Both the position numbers and the translations under genes were made by a program. Of a DNA stretch of 54,638 nt, positions 43,191-51,279 are shown piece after piece. The stretch is taken from the NCBI GenBank assembly GCA_036751905.1, contig DAIOTP010000007.1, positions 1 to 54,638 on the forward strand, given 5' to 3'. Position 1 is the stretch's first letter. Each line of letters starts with the position of its first letter. The stretch comes from T3Sed10-241 sp036751905. GTDB taxonomy: Bacteria; Bacteroidota; Bacteroidia; Flavobacteriales_D; Cryomorphaceae. The notes beneath the pieces were generated by a model. That model was not told the origin of the DNA and ran no database searches. It saw nothing but the letters and a program-made list of their open reading frames with translations.

Positions 43191-45203
43191 ATGGAAGATT
43201 TTATAGTTTCAGCCCGCAAATACCGCCCGCAAACCTTTGATTCTGTTGTGGGACAAGAATCCATTACGAAAACTTTGTTGAAGGCCATAGAGCAGAATCA
43301 ACTGGCTCAAGCCTTCCTTTTTTGCGGACCAAGAGGTGTAGGAAAGACCACATGCGCGCGCATCTTGGCGCGTACAGTGAATGCACACGCCATGGGGCAC
43401 AATGATCAGGAAGAGGACTATGCTTTCAACATATTCGAGCTTGATGCAGCTTCAAACAACAGCGTAGATGACATACGCAGCCTGATTGATCAAGTAAGGG
43501 TTCCCCCTCAAACGGGAAAATACAAAGTATACATTATAGATGAGGTGCATATGTTGAGTACAGCCGCCTTCAACGCTTTTCTGAAAACCCTTGAGGAGCC
43601 CCCCTCCTACGCAATATTTATACTCGCCACAACTGAAAAGCACAAAGTGCTGCCCACGATAATTTCGCGTTGCCAAGTATTCAACTTCAACCGCATTCAG
43701 GTACCTGAAATGGTGGGCCATCTGCGGCACATTGCACACAGAGAAGGCATAGTAGCACAAGACGATGCTTTGCACGTCATTGCCGAGAAGGCGGATGGTG
43801 CTTTGCGGGATGCACTTACCATCTTTGACCAAATGGTCAGCTTTGCCGGAAACAATGTAACCTACAATGATGTAATCGAAAACCTGAATGTACTGGACCA
43901 CGACTATTATTTTGGTATGGTCAATAGTTTCCTTTCCGGAAACCGTACTGATGCCCTGCTCACACTACACAATATTTTAACCAAGGGATTTGACGGACAC
44001 AATTTCATCAATGGCTTGGCCAACCACTTCCGAAATTTGCTCTTCTCGCTCGATGAGGCAACCGTTAAAATAATGGAGGTCAGCGAAAACGTGAAGCTTC
44101 GTTATTCAGAACAAGCCAATAGCAGTTCAGCTGAATTTTTGATTGGTGCCATTAACATTCTCAGTGAAGCGGATTCGGATTATAAAAATAGCCGCAATCA
44201 GAGATTGCTCGTGGAACTTGTGCTCCTTAAGCTTTGCCACCTCGGTACGGGTGCTGAAAAAAAAAACTTTGACGCCAGAGACCTGAATACTTCTACAAGT
44301 GTCAGTATTGCCATTTCCGAAGGCGCTCCGGCGCAACAGCTATCCAACCAGGCTGCTGAACAAAAAACCATTGCCGACCAAAAGGTTGAACCCACCCATG
44401 TCTCCAATCAAAAATCGAGTGAGGAGCGCAGCTTAGAAGAGATCAAGTCGAAGCCAGCCAGCCCACACCATGCAATACCAGTACCCGAAACGACTCCATA
44501 CGTCGCGAACAGCTCTGATCAGCGTGTTGAGAGCACCACTGTTCAACAACACAACGGATTGGGTGACATTAAGCCTTTGAATCAAAATGCTCCCAATGAT
44601 TTACACAACGTCTCAGAACCGAATGATGCTGCGCTCAACCAAAAGCCACCTTCAAAACTTGCCGCCCGACTTGCCAAGGTAAAGCACAACGACGTGCCCT
44701 CATTGAAGCGCGCTGATGTGTCCACAAATGGAAGTGAAACTATCGTGTCTGCAAGCCAGGATGAAGAAGAGCAACAAGTCGGAGATGCAGGCTTTAACAA
44801 TGACCGTCCTCGCTCTCCGTTCAATTTAAAAGAGTTGTGGGATGTATGGGATGCTTATGCCAATACAATTAAAGTGCAAGAACGTCAGAGCTACTATGCC
44901 ACGCTAACAAAACGCAGACCGGTTCAGCCTGATCCTGATATCAAACCGGAAATCCTGCAGCTTGTACTAGACAATAAGATACAGCTTGGTGATTTGGAGG
45001 CGGATAAGGTCAACTTGCTCGGCCATTTAAGAGAAGCTTTACAAAATTGGCACATACAGCTCGAAGGCATAGTTGAAGAGGATGACGCTCACGACGACAT
45101 TCATTTATACACACCTGAGGACCGCTTCAAGGCAATGGTACAGACCAATCCCTCTTTGCAAAAGTTAAGGGAACAGTTTGATTTGGATATTGAACACGAT
45201 TAG
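43191..45203 (+). CDS. dnaX: DNA polymerase III subunit gamma/tau
   Basis: The 670-residue clamp-loader subunit starts MEDFIVSARKYRPQTFDSVVGQ. The AAA+ core has Walker A GPRGVGKTT (46-54), Walker B IIDEVHMLS, sensor 1 ILATTEKHKVLPTIISRC (partly quoted) and LRDALTIFDQM. The zinc module that usually sits after Walker A (four cysteines) is missing: residues 64-80 read NAHAMGHNDQEEDYAFN. Domain III ends near residue 352. A polar linker (355-570) and a tau-specific C-terminal region (about 585-670, FNLKELWDVWDAYA) follow. A ten-A run at codons 356-359 may give a shorter gamma form. Confidence 0.95.
   Translation: MEDFIVSARKYRPQTFDSVVGQESITKTLLKAIEQNQLAQAFLFCGPRGVGKTTCARILARTVNAHAMGHNDQEEDYAFNIFELDAASNNSVDDIRSLIDQVRVPPQTGKYKVYIIDEVHMLSTAAFNAFLKTLEEPPSYAIFILATTEKHKVLPTIISRCQVFNFNRIQVPEMVGHLRHIAHREGIVAQDDALHVIAEKADGALRDALTIFDQMVSFAGNNVTYNDVIENLNVLDHDYYFGMVNSFLSGNRTDALLTLHNILTKGFDGHNFINGLANHFRNLLFSLDEATVKIMEVSENVKLRYSEQANSSSAEFLIGAINILSEADSDYKNSRNQRLLVELVLLKLCHLGTGAEKKNFDARDLNTSTSVSIAISEGAPAQQLSNQAAEQKTIADQKVEPTHVSNQKSSEERSLEEIKSKPASPHHAIPVPETTPYVANSSDQRVESTTVQQHNGLGDIKPLNQNAPNDLHNVSEPNDAALNQKPPSKLAARLAKVKHNDVPSLKRADVSTNGSETIVSASQDEEEQQVGDAGFNNDRPRSPFNLKELWDVWDAYANTIKVQERQSYYATLTKRRPVQPDPDIKPEILQLVLDNKIQLGDLEADKVNLLGHLREALQNWHIQLEGIVEEDDAHDDIHLYTPEDRFKAMVQTNPSLQKLREQFDLDIEHD
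44257..44272 (+). other. Candidate dnaX slippage site (A10 run and shifted-frame stop)
   Basis: Ten consecutive A residues (44257-44266) encode E-K-K-N in the normal frame. A -1 shift, or one extra A in the mRNA, reads AAA-CTT-TGA and stops at 44270-44272. A +1 shift stops about ten codons on. The site lies at the end of domain III, so slippage would yield a product of about 360 residues equivalent to gamma. Confidence 0.55.
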
Positions 45204-45240
45204 CTTGGAAGGGCCTAAAAAATTGTGATTTAAAATACGC

Positions 45241-45660
45241 CTATTCCGTTGCGAATATTTTGGAAGTGTCCTCGAAAGTTTTGAATTCGATGCAATTGCC
45301 GTCGGGATCTTGAATAAACATGGTTTTTTGCTCCCCTACTTCACCAGCAAATACAATTTGTGGCTCTACAAGAAAATTTAATCTTTGTTGCCGCAGCCGT
45401 TCTTCCAACTTGTGCCAGTCTTTCCAAGGCAGTATTATTCCGAAATGGTTGGCAGGGATATGGCTATTCGGGTTGTAATAATTTCGTGGCTTGCGCACTT
45501 TTTCGCTCACCATATGAATACTCATTTGGTGACCAAAAAAATCAAAATCCATCCATGAGGGAGAGGTTCGTCCGGTTTTGCATCCCAGTAAATCTCTGTA
45601 AAATGCCGCTGCCCGATCAATATCAGCAGTTGCAAAAGCGATGTGAAAAGTTCCTTTCAT
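45241..45660 (-). CDS. VOC-family (glyoxalase/dioxygenase fold) protein
   Basis: A 139-residue single-domain VOC protein: FHIAFATADIDRAAAFYRDLLG, then NHFGIIL and a closing FIQDPDGNCIEFKTF. Metal-ligand candidates H5, H73-type histidine and the final glutamate are in the expected places. The family covers glyoxalases, extradiol dioxygenases and antibiotic-binding proteins; the substrate is unknown. It has no operon partner: dnaX ends 37 bases to the left on the other strand, and a terminator of the upstream minus-strand genes lies just before it. Confidence 0.88.
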   Translation of the reverse strand: MKGTFHIAFATADIDRAAAFYRDLLGCKTGRTSPSWMDFDFFGHQMSIHMVSEKVRKPRNYYNPNSHIPANHFGIILPWKDWHKLEERLRQQRLNFLVEPQIVFAGEVGEQKTMFIQDPDGNCIEFKTFEDTSKIFATE

Positions 45661-45696
45661 ATAGTAGGGATTGTAGATGGCAGATAATCAATTAAC

Positions 45697-45724
45697 AAAA
45701 AAGGTCATCAAAGCAAGGATGACC
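45697..45724 (-). terminator. Terminator after the small charged genes
   Basis: Stem GGTCATC / GATGACC with an eight-base loop; on the minus strand it ends in TTTTTTG. It lies 43 bases past the stop of the 48-codon gene. Confidence 0.75.
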
Positions 45725-45766
45725 TGTGGCGTAACGCTCATCAAAGGCCTTTGGCCAACAATATCG

Positions 45767-45913
45767 CTAGTCTTCGTAGTCGTCAATGTCTTGCAAGCGT
45801 ACGCGCTTAGCAGTCTTTGCAGGCTTAAGAGCCTTTTTTCGCGACACGTCCAACTGGTTTTCCTCAAAGAAGAAGCCACGGCCCCTGTCTCTTTTGTTTT
45901 CCGGTTTTCTCAT
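45767..45913 (-). CDS. Small charged protein, 48 residues
   Basis: The ORF reads MRKPENKRDRGRGFFFEEN at the start and closes with RVRLQDIDDYED: a basic first half and centre, and an acidic tail. It is in the same direction as the acidic 102-residue gene 16 bases upstream and is followed by a good terminator, which supports it as a real gene. Its composition suits a nucleic-acid- or ribosome-associated peptide, but no family is recognised. Confidence 0.6.
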   Translation of the reverse strand: MRKPENKRDRGRGFFFEENQLDVSRKKALKPAKTAKRVRLQDIDDYED

Positions 45914-45929
45914 CGGTTATTGTTTATGC

Positions 45930-46238
45930 TTAATCTTCGTCTTCGTCAACCGAATCCTCCATTTCTACGTCAACGGAGTCTGCATCGGTACTGCTTTCGG
46001 CTTCGTAACCTATGTCGTCCGATTCCAGGTATTCATTGATATGTTCATCGAGCTTTCGGTCAAGTTTAATAAGGTATACCACCTCGTCCGTTTTTACCTC
46101 AAGTGCCTTTACGAATTCGCCTTTGGCATTAACAAAAGTGACAAGCTCGTTGTCGTCGTAGCCATGTGGATATTGATCATTAATTAGGCTCATTACCTCT
46201 GGCGAAATGGATTTAAAATCTTTGATTACCCTTTTCAT
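45930..46238 (-). CDS. Conserved small acidic protein, Bacteroidota type
   Basis: A 102-residue protein starting MKRVIKDFKSISPEVMSLI, with NELVTFVNAKGEFVKALEVKT in the middle and an extremely acidic C-terminus (VDVEMEDSVDEDED). From memory, similar short proteins with the MKRVIKD start and an acidic tail are widespread in the phylum, without known function. The upstream in-frame start at 46262 adds eight unrelated residues and is not preferred. It is probably co-transcribed with the 48-codon gene. Confidence 0.75.
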   Translation of the reverse strand: MKRVIKDFKSISPEVMSLINDQYPHGYDDNELVTFVNAKGEFVKALEVKTDEVVYLIKLDRKLDEHINEYLESDDIGYEAESSTDADSVDVEMEDSVDEDED

Positions 46239-46437
46239 GAGCGTTGAATTGAGGATGAACACAGGGTTGATGAATGCAATAAACCGCTTAGGCCTGCATC
46301 GCTATAGCTTGCATACCTAAATAACTGCGGAAGATCGCACTCCGAAGCTGCCAACAAGGTTTTTTTCATGGATGTAATGAGCGCATTAAAGGGGTTAGTG
46401 TGTGCGTTGATACGGGTAAAGCTATAAAAAAGTTGTT

Positions 46438-47415
46438 TCACCATTTCAATAGCCATGCAAAAATTAACGGTGCCACAATCGTGGCATCACTTTCCACGAT
46501 AAATTTTGGTGTGGTTATGTCCAATTTACCCCATGTAATTTTTTCATTGGGCACTGCACCTGAATATGATCCATAGCTTGTTGTAGAATCTGAAATCTGG
46601 CAGAAGTAGGTCCAGAAAGGTATGTTCTCCATTTCCATATCCTGATACAGCATAGGCACTACGCAGATGGGAAAATCACCTGCAATTCCACCACCAATCT
46701 GAAAAAAGCCAACACCTTTTCCATCAGAATTATTAATGTACCAATCGGCCAGCCACATCATGTACTCAATTCCCGACTTCATTGTAGCCGGTTTGAGCTG
46801 ATTTTTGATACAATAGGATGAAAAAATATTGCCCATAGTGCTGTCCTCCCAACCCGGCACAACGATCGGAAGGTTTTTTTCGGCGGCTGCAAGCATCCAG
46901 GAGTTTGCCGGGTCTATTTGGTAGAACTCTTCCAAGTCACCTGACCGCAGCATTTTATACATATATTCATGCGGAAAATAACGCTCGCCTGCATCTTCAG
47001 CTCCTTTCCACTGTTTCAAAATTTTGCTTTGCAACCTACGAAAAGCCTCTTCTTCAGGTATACATGTGTCGGTGACGCGGTTCAGTCCTCGCTCCAATAA
47101 GTCCCATTCCTGCTGTGGGGTGAGATCGCGGTAGTTGGGCACACGCTCGTAATAATTGTGCGCAACCAAATTCATCAAATCTTCTTCAAGGTTGGCACCC
47201 GTACAGCTGATAATCTGCACTTTGTCTTGCCTTATCATTTCTGCAAGACTTCTACCAAGTTCAGCTGTGCTCATGGCTCCTGCCAACGTAACCATCATTT
47301 TTCCGCCCTCGAGCAGATGCTTTTCATAGCCCTTCGCAGCATCCACAAGTGCAGCAGCATTGAAGTGCTTGTAGTGGTGTTCCATAAACTGGCTGATAGG
47401 TCCTCTTTGAATCAT
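46438..47415 (-). CDS. Deoxyhypusine-synthase-like protein (possible homospermidine synthase)
   Basis: The 325-residue protein matches the DHS fold: KMMVTLAGAMSTAELGRSL, IISCTGANLEEDLMNLVAH, PIVVPGWEDSTMGN, IGGGIAGDFP and ITWGKLDI. The lysine that forms the enzyme-substrate imine in eukaryotic DHS is kept (K297 in WGK, human K329). Two spermidine-site residues are not: the human KHH with H288 is replaced by GDF in GGGIAGDFP, and human D316 is Y284. About nine residues are inserted between these sites. Bacteria lack eIF5A, so another amine acceptor is expected; homospermidine, common in flavobacteria, is a likely product. It is third in an operon, overlapping the ureohydrolase gene by four bases. 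Confidence 0.85.
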   Translation of the reverse strand: MIQRGPISQFMEHHYKHFNAAALVDAAKGYEKHLLEGGKMMVTLAGAMSTAELGRSLAEMIRQDKVQIISCTGANLEEDLMNLVAHNYYERVPNYRDLTPQQEWDLLERGLNRVTDTCIPEEEAFRRLQSKILKQWKGAEDAGERYFPHEYMYKMLRSGDLEEFYQIDPANSWMLAAAEKNLPIVVPGWEDSTMGNIFSSYCIKNQLKPATMKSGIEYMMWLADWYINNSDGKGVGFFQIGGGIAGDFPICVVPMLYQDMEMENIPFWTYFCQISDSTTSYGSYSGAVPNEKITWGKLDITTPKFIVESDATIVAPLIFAWLLKW

Positions 47416-48260
47416 GGTGTTTTTAATCTTCGTTTGTATATGTAATTCAATAATTTGTATTTCAAACTTGCTACAGCATATGCAGCACCTGCATCCTTAA
47501 AGCGTTTTGGGACACCCACGATTTCAAAACCAACAATGTGCCTGCGCTTGCTGAGCTTCCGCAAAAAATTGTAAAGATCGGACCAATGCATTCCGTTGGG
47601 CGATTGGAAATCTCCGCTCCTGAATGCGGACAGATCAAGGACTTCAAGATCGATGATAACAAAAACTTCTCGTGTAAGGCATTCAATGGCTTCATCAATC
47701 CATAATGGGTTTTTCCGCATTTCATGGGCGAAAAATACATTTTGCCTTTGAATTTGCAATTTTTCCTCTGGCAATGCGTCGCGAATACCCACTTGCACCA
47801 GAAGCATACGCTGGCTAAGCTTTGAAAGGTAATCTGCCGTATCTGACTCCTCAGACCCGTGCTTCTGCTTTAAAAAGCGCATGCGTGCATCTATTTGCAA
47901 AATGCTGAGGTTTTCATAGCTTTCAGCAAAAGCCGCAGTAACATAAGGTGTAATGCCATGATCAGCGCCGACAATCCCGACAAATTGACCCCTTTCCAAA
48001 CACATCTTAAGCTCCTCGGTTAGGGCCGACGGATTTCTTAAATCACTGAAGTACTGCATCGTCATTCCTGTAGATGCCACGTTGAGGTTTGTCTCTACGT
48101 CATAAGCGTTGAGTGCGGAACAGGCCTCCGTCACGTCCTCAATCGAGGGCCATACTTGCGGGTCCTGAGAGCCAAATTTGCCGTAAGGCACCAGCACTAG
48201 TGCAATCTGGGCCTCGGTATCAGGCTTTAAGGGTACACCAGCGTATGTGGTTTGAATCAT
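47412..48260 (-). CDS. Ureohydrolase-family protein with degenerate metal site
   Basis: The 282-residue protein has the order of arginase/agmatinase motifs but altered ligands. The first motif is GADHG (H101 kept). The second, DAHxD in active enzymes, is D124-A-R-M-R128, losing the histidine and second aspartate. The third, normally DxD, is D204-L-E206. The late glutamate (FEIVGV) is kept. The fold is probably intact (ILQIDARMRF, VIIDLEVLDLSAF). It lies between arginine decarboxylase and the DHS-like gene with four-base overlaps on both sides, the place where agmatinase would be expected. It may be inactive, structural or re-purposed. Confidence 0.82.
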   Translation of the reverse strand: MIQTTYAGVPLKPDTEAQIALVLVPYGKFGSQDPQVWPSIEDVTEACSALNAYDVETNLNVASTGMTMQYFSDLRNPSALTEELKMCLERGQFVGIVGADHGITPYVTAAFAESYENLSILQIDARMRFLKQKHGSEESDTADYLSKLSQRMLLVQVGIRDALPEEKLQIQRQNVFFAHEMRKNPLWIDEAIECLTREVFVIIDLEVLDLSAFRSGDFQSPNGMHWSDLYNFLRKLSKRRHIVGFEIVGVPKRFKDAGAAYAVASLKYKLLNYIYKRRLKTP

Positions 48261-49747
48261 TTTGAAACAACCTCTATAGGGGCTTTTTTCGAACTTGAAG
48301 CAACGGCTTTGGTAGGCACCTTTTTGGCAGGTTTAGCAGGATTTTGCTCTTCCTTCTGTGGATAGCCCAAAAGCTTCATCATTGAACTGGCCTGCTGGGT
48401 ATCAGAAAAAACCCGGTAATTCAATTCTCCTTTTTCGTCACGGTCTATTACTATTTGCTTGGGATTGGGAATCAAGCAATGCTGCAGCCCGCCGTAACCG
48501 CCCACAGTATCCTGATAGGCACCTGTATTGAAGAAACCGATGTATAAAGGATTTTCTTTGTTGTAGCGCGGAAGATAAATTGCGTTTATATGTTGCTCAC
48601 TGTTGTAGTAGTCATCGCTATCGCAAGTAAGGCCACCCAAAAAAACGCGTTCATAATCACTCGTCCATCTGTTGAGCGGCAACATGATAAATCGGCGGTT
48701 GATGGCCCATGAATCAGGCAACGTTGTCATAAAGGAGGAGTCGATCATATTCCAGCGCTCCTTGTCATTTTGCCTTTTTTGGTAAATCACTTTAAAAAGT
48801 GTGCCTCCGCTCTCACCCACGGTGAAACTTCCAAATTCTGTGTAAATGTGTGGATCTTCAAAACCCGATTCTTCAGCGAAGTTCTTGATCTGGGCAATGA
48901 TCTCGTCAACCATGTATGCATAATCATACTCAAAAGCGAGACTATTCTTTATCGGAAATCCTCCGCCGATATTGAGAGAATCCAATGAATCGCACACTTC
49001 TTTAAGTCGACCATAAACAGTAAGACATTTGTTGAACTCATTCCAATAGTAAGCGTTGTCGTTGATCCCTGTATTGATGAAGAAGTGAAGCATCTTCAAC
49101 GTAATCTTAGGGTGGTCTTGAATCACGTCCCTGTAAAAAGGTGCAATGTTGCGGTAACCTATACCCAAGCGGCTGGTGTAGAATTCGAACTTGGGTTCTT
49201 CCTCGCTGGCTATTCGAATTCCAATTTCAAATGGATTGTCGATCAAAGCATTGAGCACATCGACCTCCTGATAATTGTCAATCACCGGCAACAACTTGTA
49301 CCCTTGATTGATCAATTTGGCTATGCGTCGCAAATAGTCATCTGTTTTGTAGCCATTGCATATCACATACCTATCCTTGCTTAATTTTTTTGTTTTGTAC
49401 AGGTATTCAACGATATCCAAATCATAAGCTGAAGATGTTTCGATGCTTATATCATTTTTGAGGGCTTGGCTCACCACATGGTGGAAATGTGAGCTTTTTG
49501 TGCAGTAGCAATAATTGTAACTGCCTTTGTAATCCACCTTTTTCATGGCATTGCTAAACCATGCTTTGGCTCTTTGGATATTGTCGGATATTTTTGGTAA
49601 GTATGTAAATTTCAGAGGCGTACCATGCTCCTTTACCAATTCCATGAGGGGTATGCCATGGAAGGTTAATTCATCATCTTGCAGTTTAAATTCTTCCTGC
49701 GGGAAATGAAAAGTTTGCTCGATGAGGTCAACATATTTTATTTTCAT
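48257..49747 (-). CDS. speA: Arginine decarboxylase (biosynthetic, PLP fold III)
   Basis: The 496-residue enzyme makes agmatine from arginine, the entry to polyamines. Motifs: the PLP lysine region YNYCYCTKSSHF, SIETSSAYDLDI, LNIGGGFPIKNS for the cofactor phosphate, EFGSFTVGESGGTLF, and the catalytic cysteine of the second subunit in LTCDSDDYY. It is shorter than enterobacterial SpeA (about 650) but normal for this phylum. The C-terminus is a lysine/alanine-rich tail. It is first in the three-gene operon; a TACCTTTG element on the minus strand at 50032-50025 is a possible promoter, with a leader of about 270 bases. Confidence 0.9.
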   Translation of the reverse strand: MKIKYVDLIEQTFHFPQEEFKLQDDELTFHGIPLMELVKEHGTPLKFTYLPKISDNIQRAKAWFSNAMKKVDYKGSYNYCYCTKSSHFHHVVSQALKNDISIETSSAYDLDIVEYLYKTKKLSKDRYVICNGYKTDDYLRRIAKLINQGYKLLPVIDNYQEVDVLNALIDNPFEIGIRIASEEEPKFEFYTSRLGIGYRNIAPFYRDVIQDHPKITLKMLHFFINTGINDNAYYWNEFNKCLTVYGRLKEVCDSLDSLNIGGGFPIKNSLAFEYDYAYMVDEIIAQIKNFAEESGFEDPHIYTEFGSFTVGESGGTLFKVIYQKRQNDKERWNMIDSSFMTTLPDSWAINRRFIMLPLNRWTSDYERVFLGGLTCDSDDYYNSEQHINAIYLPRYNKENPLYIGFFNTGAYQDTVGGYGGLQHCLIPNPKQIVIDRDEKGELNYRVFSDTQQASSMMKLLGYPQKEEQNPAKPAKKVPTKAVASSSKKAPIEVVSK

Positions 49748-50254
49748 TGTAGTGCGTGTGAGAAGGTAAAAAATGAAGGAATTTGGCTCGAATGCATTCA
49801 GGCCTCAAATCCGGATGGGTATCACAGTAGGTTTGATCACCACGGTGTTGCTGAAAAAAATACCCAAAATAATGAACGTACGGCTTTCGGCCCATCGTTT
49901 TTCAGAGAAATTGCTGCTTACAATTCTCATTTTCAGCAATATTTTCAATACTACATGCTTCAATTGTGCAATTCAAAATTAAAAGAAATCAGTACACCCG
50001 TGGAAACAAAAATCTAAATTAATTCAAAGGTACAATACCCTTTGGCGAAAAATGTTTTACGGAGTTTGTATATAAACCAGATTTGGCCAAAAACGATCAT
50101 TCATTCCGATCGGCCGCGAACTCCTTGTGCATAGACTAAAGATGCCAATCATTCGACAGAATGACATGCGCGTGAGATGAAAAACATCAGCCCGCACATT
50201 GGTGTTTGCTTGACAAATCACAATTTTTTATCTTTATCGCAAAAAAAAGACCTC
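49748..50254. other. Divergent intergenic region, 507 bp, no gene seen
   Basis: Region between speA (left) and the DUF4412 gene (right). Short open frames are present but have no coding character. On the minus strand TACCTTTG at 50032-50025 may start the polyamine operon; on the + strand a promoter lies at 50205-50236. Confidence 0.55.
50205..50236 (+). promoter_or_regulatory. Promoter of the DUF4412 gene
   Basis: TTTG (50205-50208), 20 bases, then TATCTTTA (50229-50236), a -33/-7 pair with the last -7 base A in place of G. The ATG at 50255 is 18 bases downstream, which excludes an upstream start at 50177. Confidence 0.65.
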
Positions 50255-51214
50255 ATGATGATTTCTACCTCCACCTCTAAAGTATGCGTTTCACTAGCAA
50301 TTTGTGCACTCTTTTGCTTTGGGACGGCGTATGGCCAAATACAGAACCGTGCAGAGCAACGTGCAAAGGACAAATCAAACCAACGAATCGACAACAAAAT
50401 AGACAGAGGCATAGACAGTGGCCTTGATGCTATAGAAGGTTTGTTCAAGAAAAAGCAAAAGAGTGATGACACCAACGACCCAAATGGTGTAGAAGGATCA
50501 TACTCCGATGCTGACAATGACGCAAGCAACGCGGGTTACCATGCTGCCATGAAAATGTTCGGAGGTGAAGGGAAAGTGGATGTCCCCGATCAGTACACAT
50601 TCGACATGAGTGTAGACATGCGTACGACGTTTATTGACCACAAGGGCAAAAAAAGCACTGAGACTGATATGACCATGCTCATCAATAAGAAAGCCATGTA
50701 CACGGGCATGCGCACCACCATAGAAGGAAATAATTCTACGGTGATTTTTGATTTGGAGAGAGCACAAATGATCAGCCTGATCAAAACAGAGGGCATGAAT
50801 ATGGGGATGGTCATGAAGTTTCCAAAAGATGCGGAGACGGATGATGATGATGGTGAAACTGCTCAAATGCCAGCTTTCCGAGCTACGGGCCAACAAAAAA
50901 CCATTTCGGGCTATCGGTGCACTGAATACCAAATCGAAAACGTAGATGATGCAGACGATGTAGAAATGCACATTTGGATGACTGATGAATCAAATGTGAA
51001 CTGGATGACCGCATTTGGCGACATGGCTGGAAAGAATCCGCAAATGCCTGTGTCATCGCTCCCCCCGGGTTATCCCGAAGGCGCTATGATCGAAATGATT
51101 TCGACTACGAAGAAGGGCGAAAAAAGCATCGTCACAGTGACAAAGATCAATGAGAATGATCCCAGCAAGATATCAACCAGTGGCTATACTTTTATGAACA
51201 TGGGGGGCAAATAA
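50255..51214 (+). CDS. Exported DUF4412-type protein
   Basis: A 319-residue protein with a signal peptide (VCVSLAICALFCFGTAYG, cleavage before QIQNR). A charged coiled region rich in R, D and K follows (IDNKIDRGIDSGLDAIEGLF), then an acidic linker and a beta domain typical of DUF4412 (FDMSVDMRTTF, GYRCTEYQIENVDDADDVEMHIWMTD in part). Such domains resemble LolA-like lipid-binding folds, though no function is shown. Many methionines (MNMGMVMKF, MGGK end) are notable. Either of two adjacent ATG codons (50255 or 50258) may be used. Confidence 0.8.
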   Translation: MMISTSTSKVCVSLAICALFCFGTAYGQIQNRAEQRAKDKSNQRIDNKIDRGIDSGLDAIEGLFKKKQKSDDTNDPNGVEGSYSDADNDASNAGYHAAMKMFGGEGKVDVPDQYTFDMSVDMRTTFIDHKGKKSTETDMTMLINKKAMYTGMRTTIEGNNSTVIFDLERAQMISLIKTEGMNMGMVMKFPKDAETDDDDGETAQMPAFRATGQQKTISGYRCTEYQIENVDDADDVEMHIWMTDESNVNWMTAFGDMAGKNPQMPVSSLPPGYPEGAMIEMISTTKKGEKSIVTVTKINENDPSKISTSGYTFMNMGGK

Positions 51215-51279
51215 ATAAGCGCATACCGCTTAAGGATTTCTGCCATGTGGTGCTTTAGGCAACACACGGTGTAGAGCCA

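Noticed and set aside
46235..46456. 73-codon open frame between the DHS-like gene and the acidic protein gene, ATGA overlap with the latter
   Set aside because: The overlap is tempting, but the sequence shows no fold-like pattern and overlaps the end of the DHS-like gene by 19 bases. Possibly a leader or remnant; not supported as a gene.
49679..50017. 112-codon + strand open frame upstream of speA
   Set aside because: It overlaps the start of speA on the other strand and has no coding signature; the region looks like control DNA.
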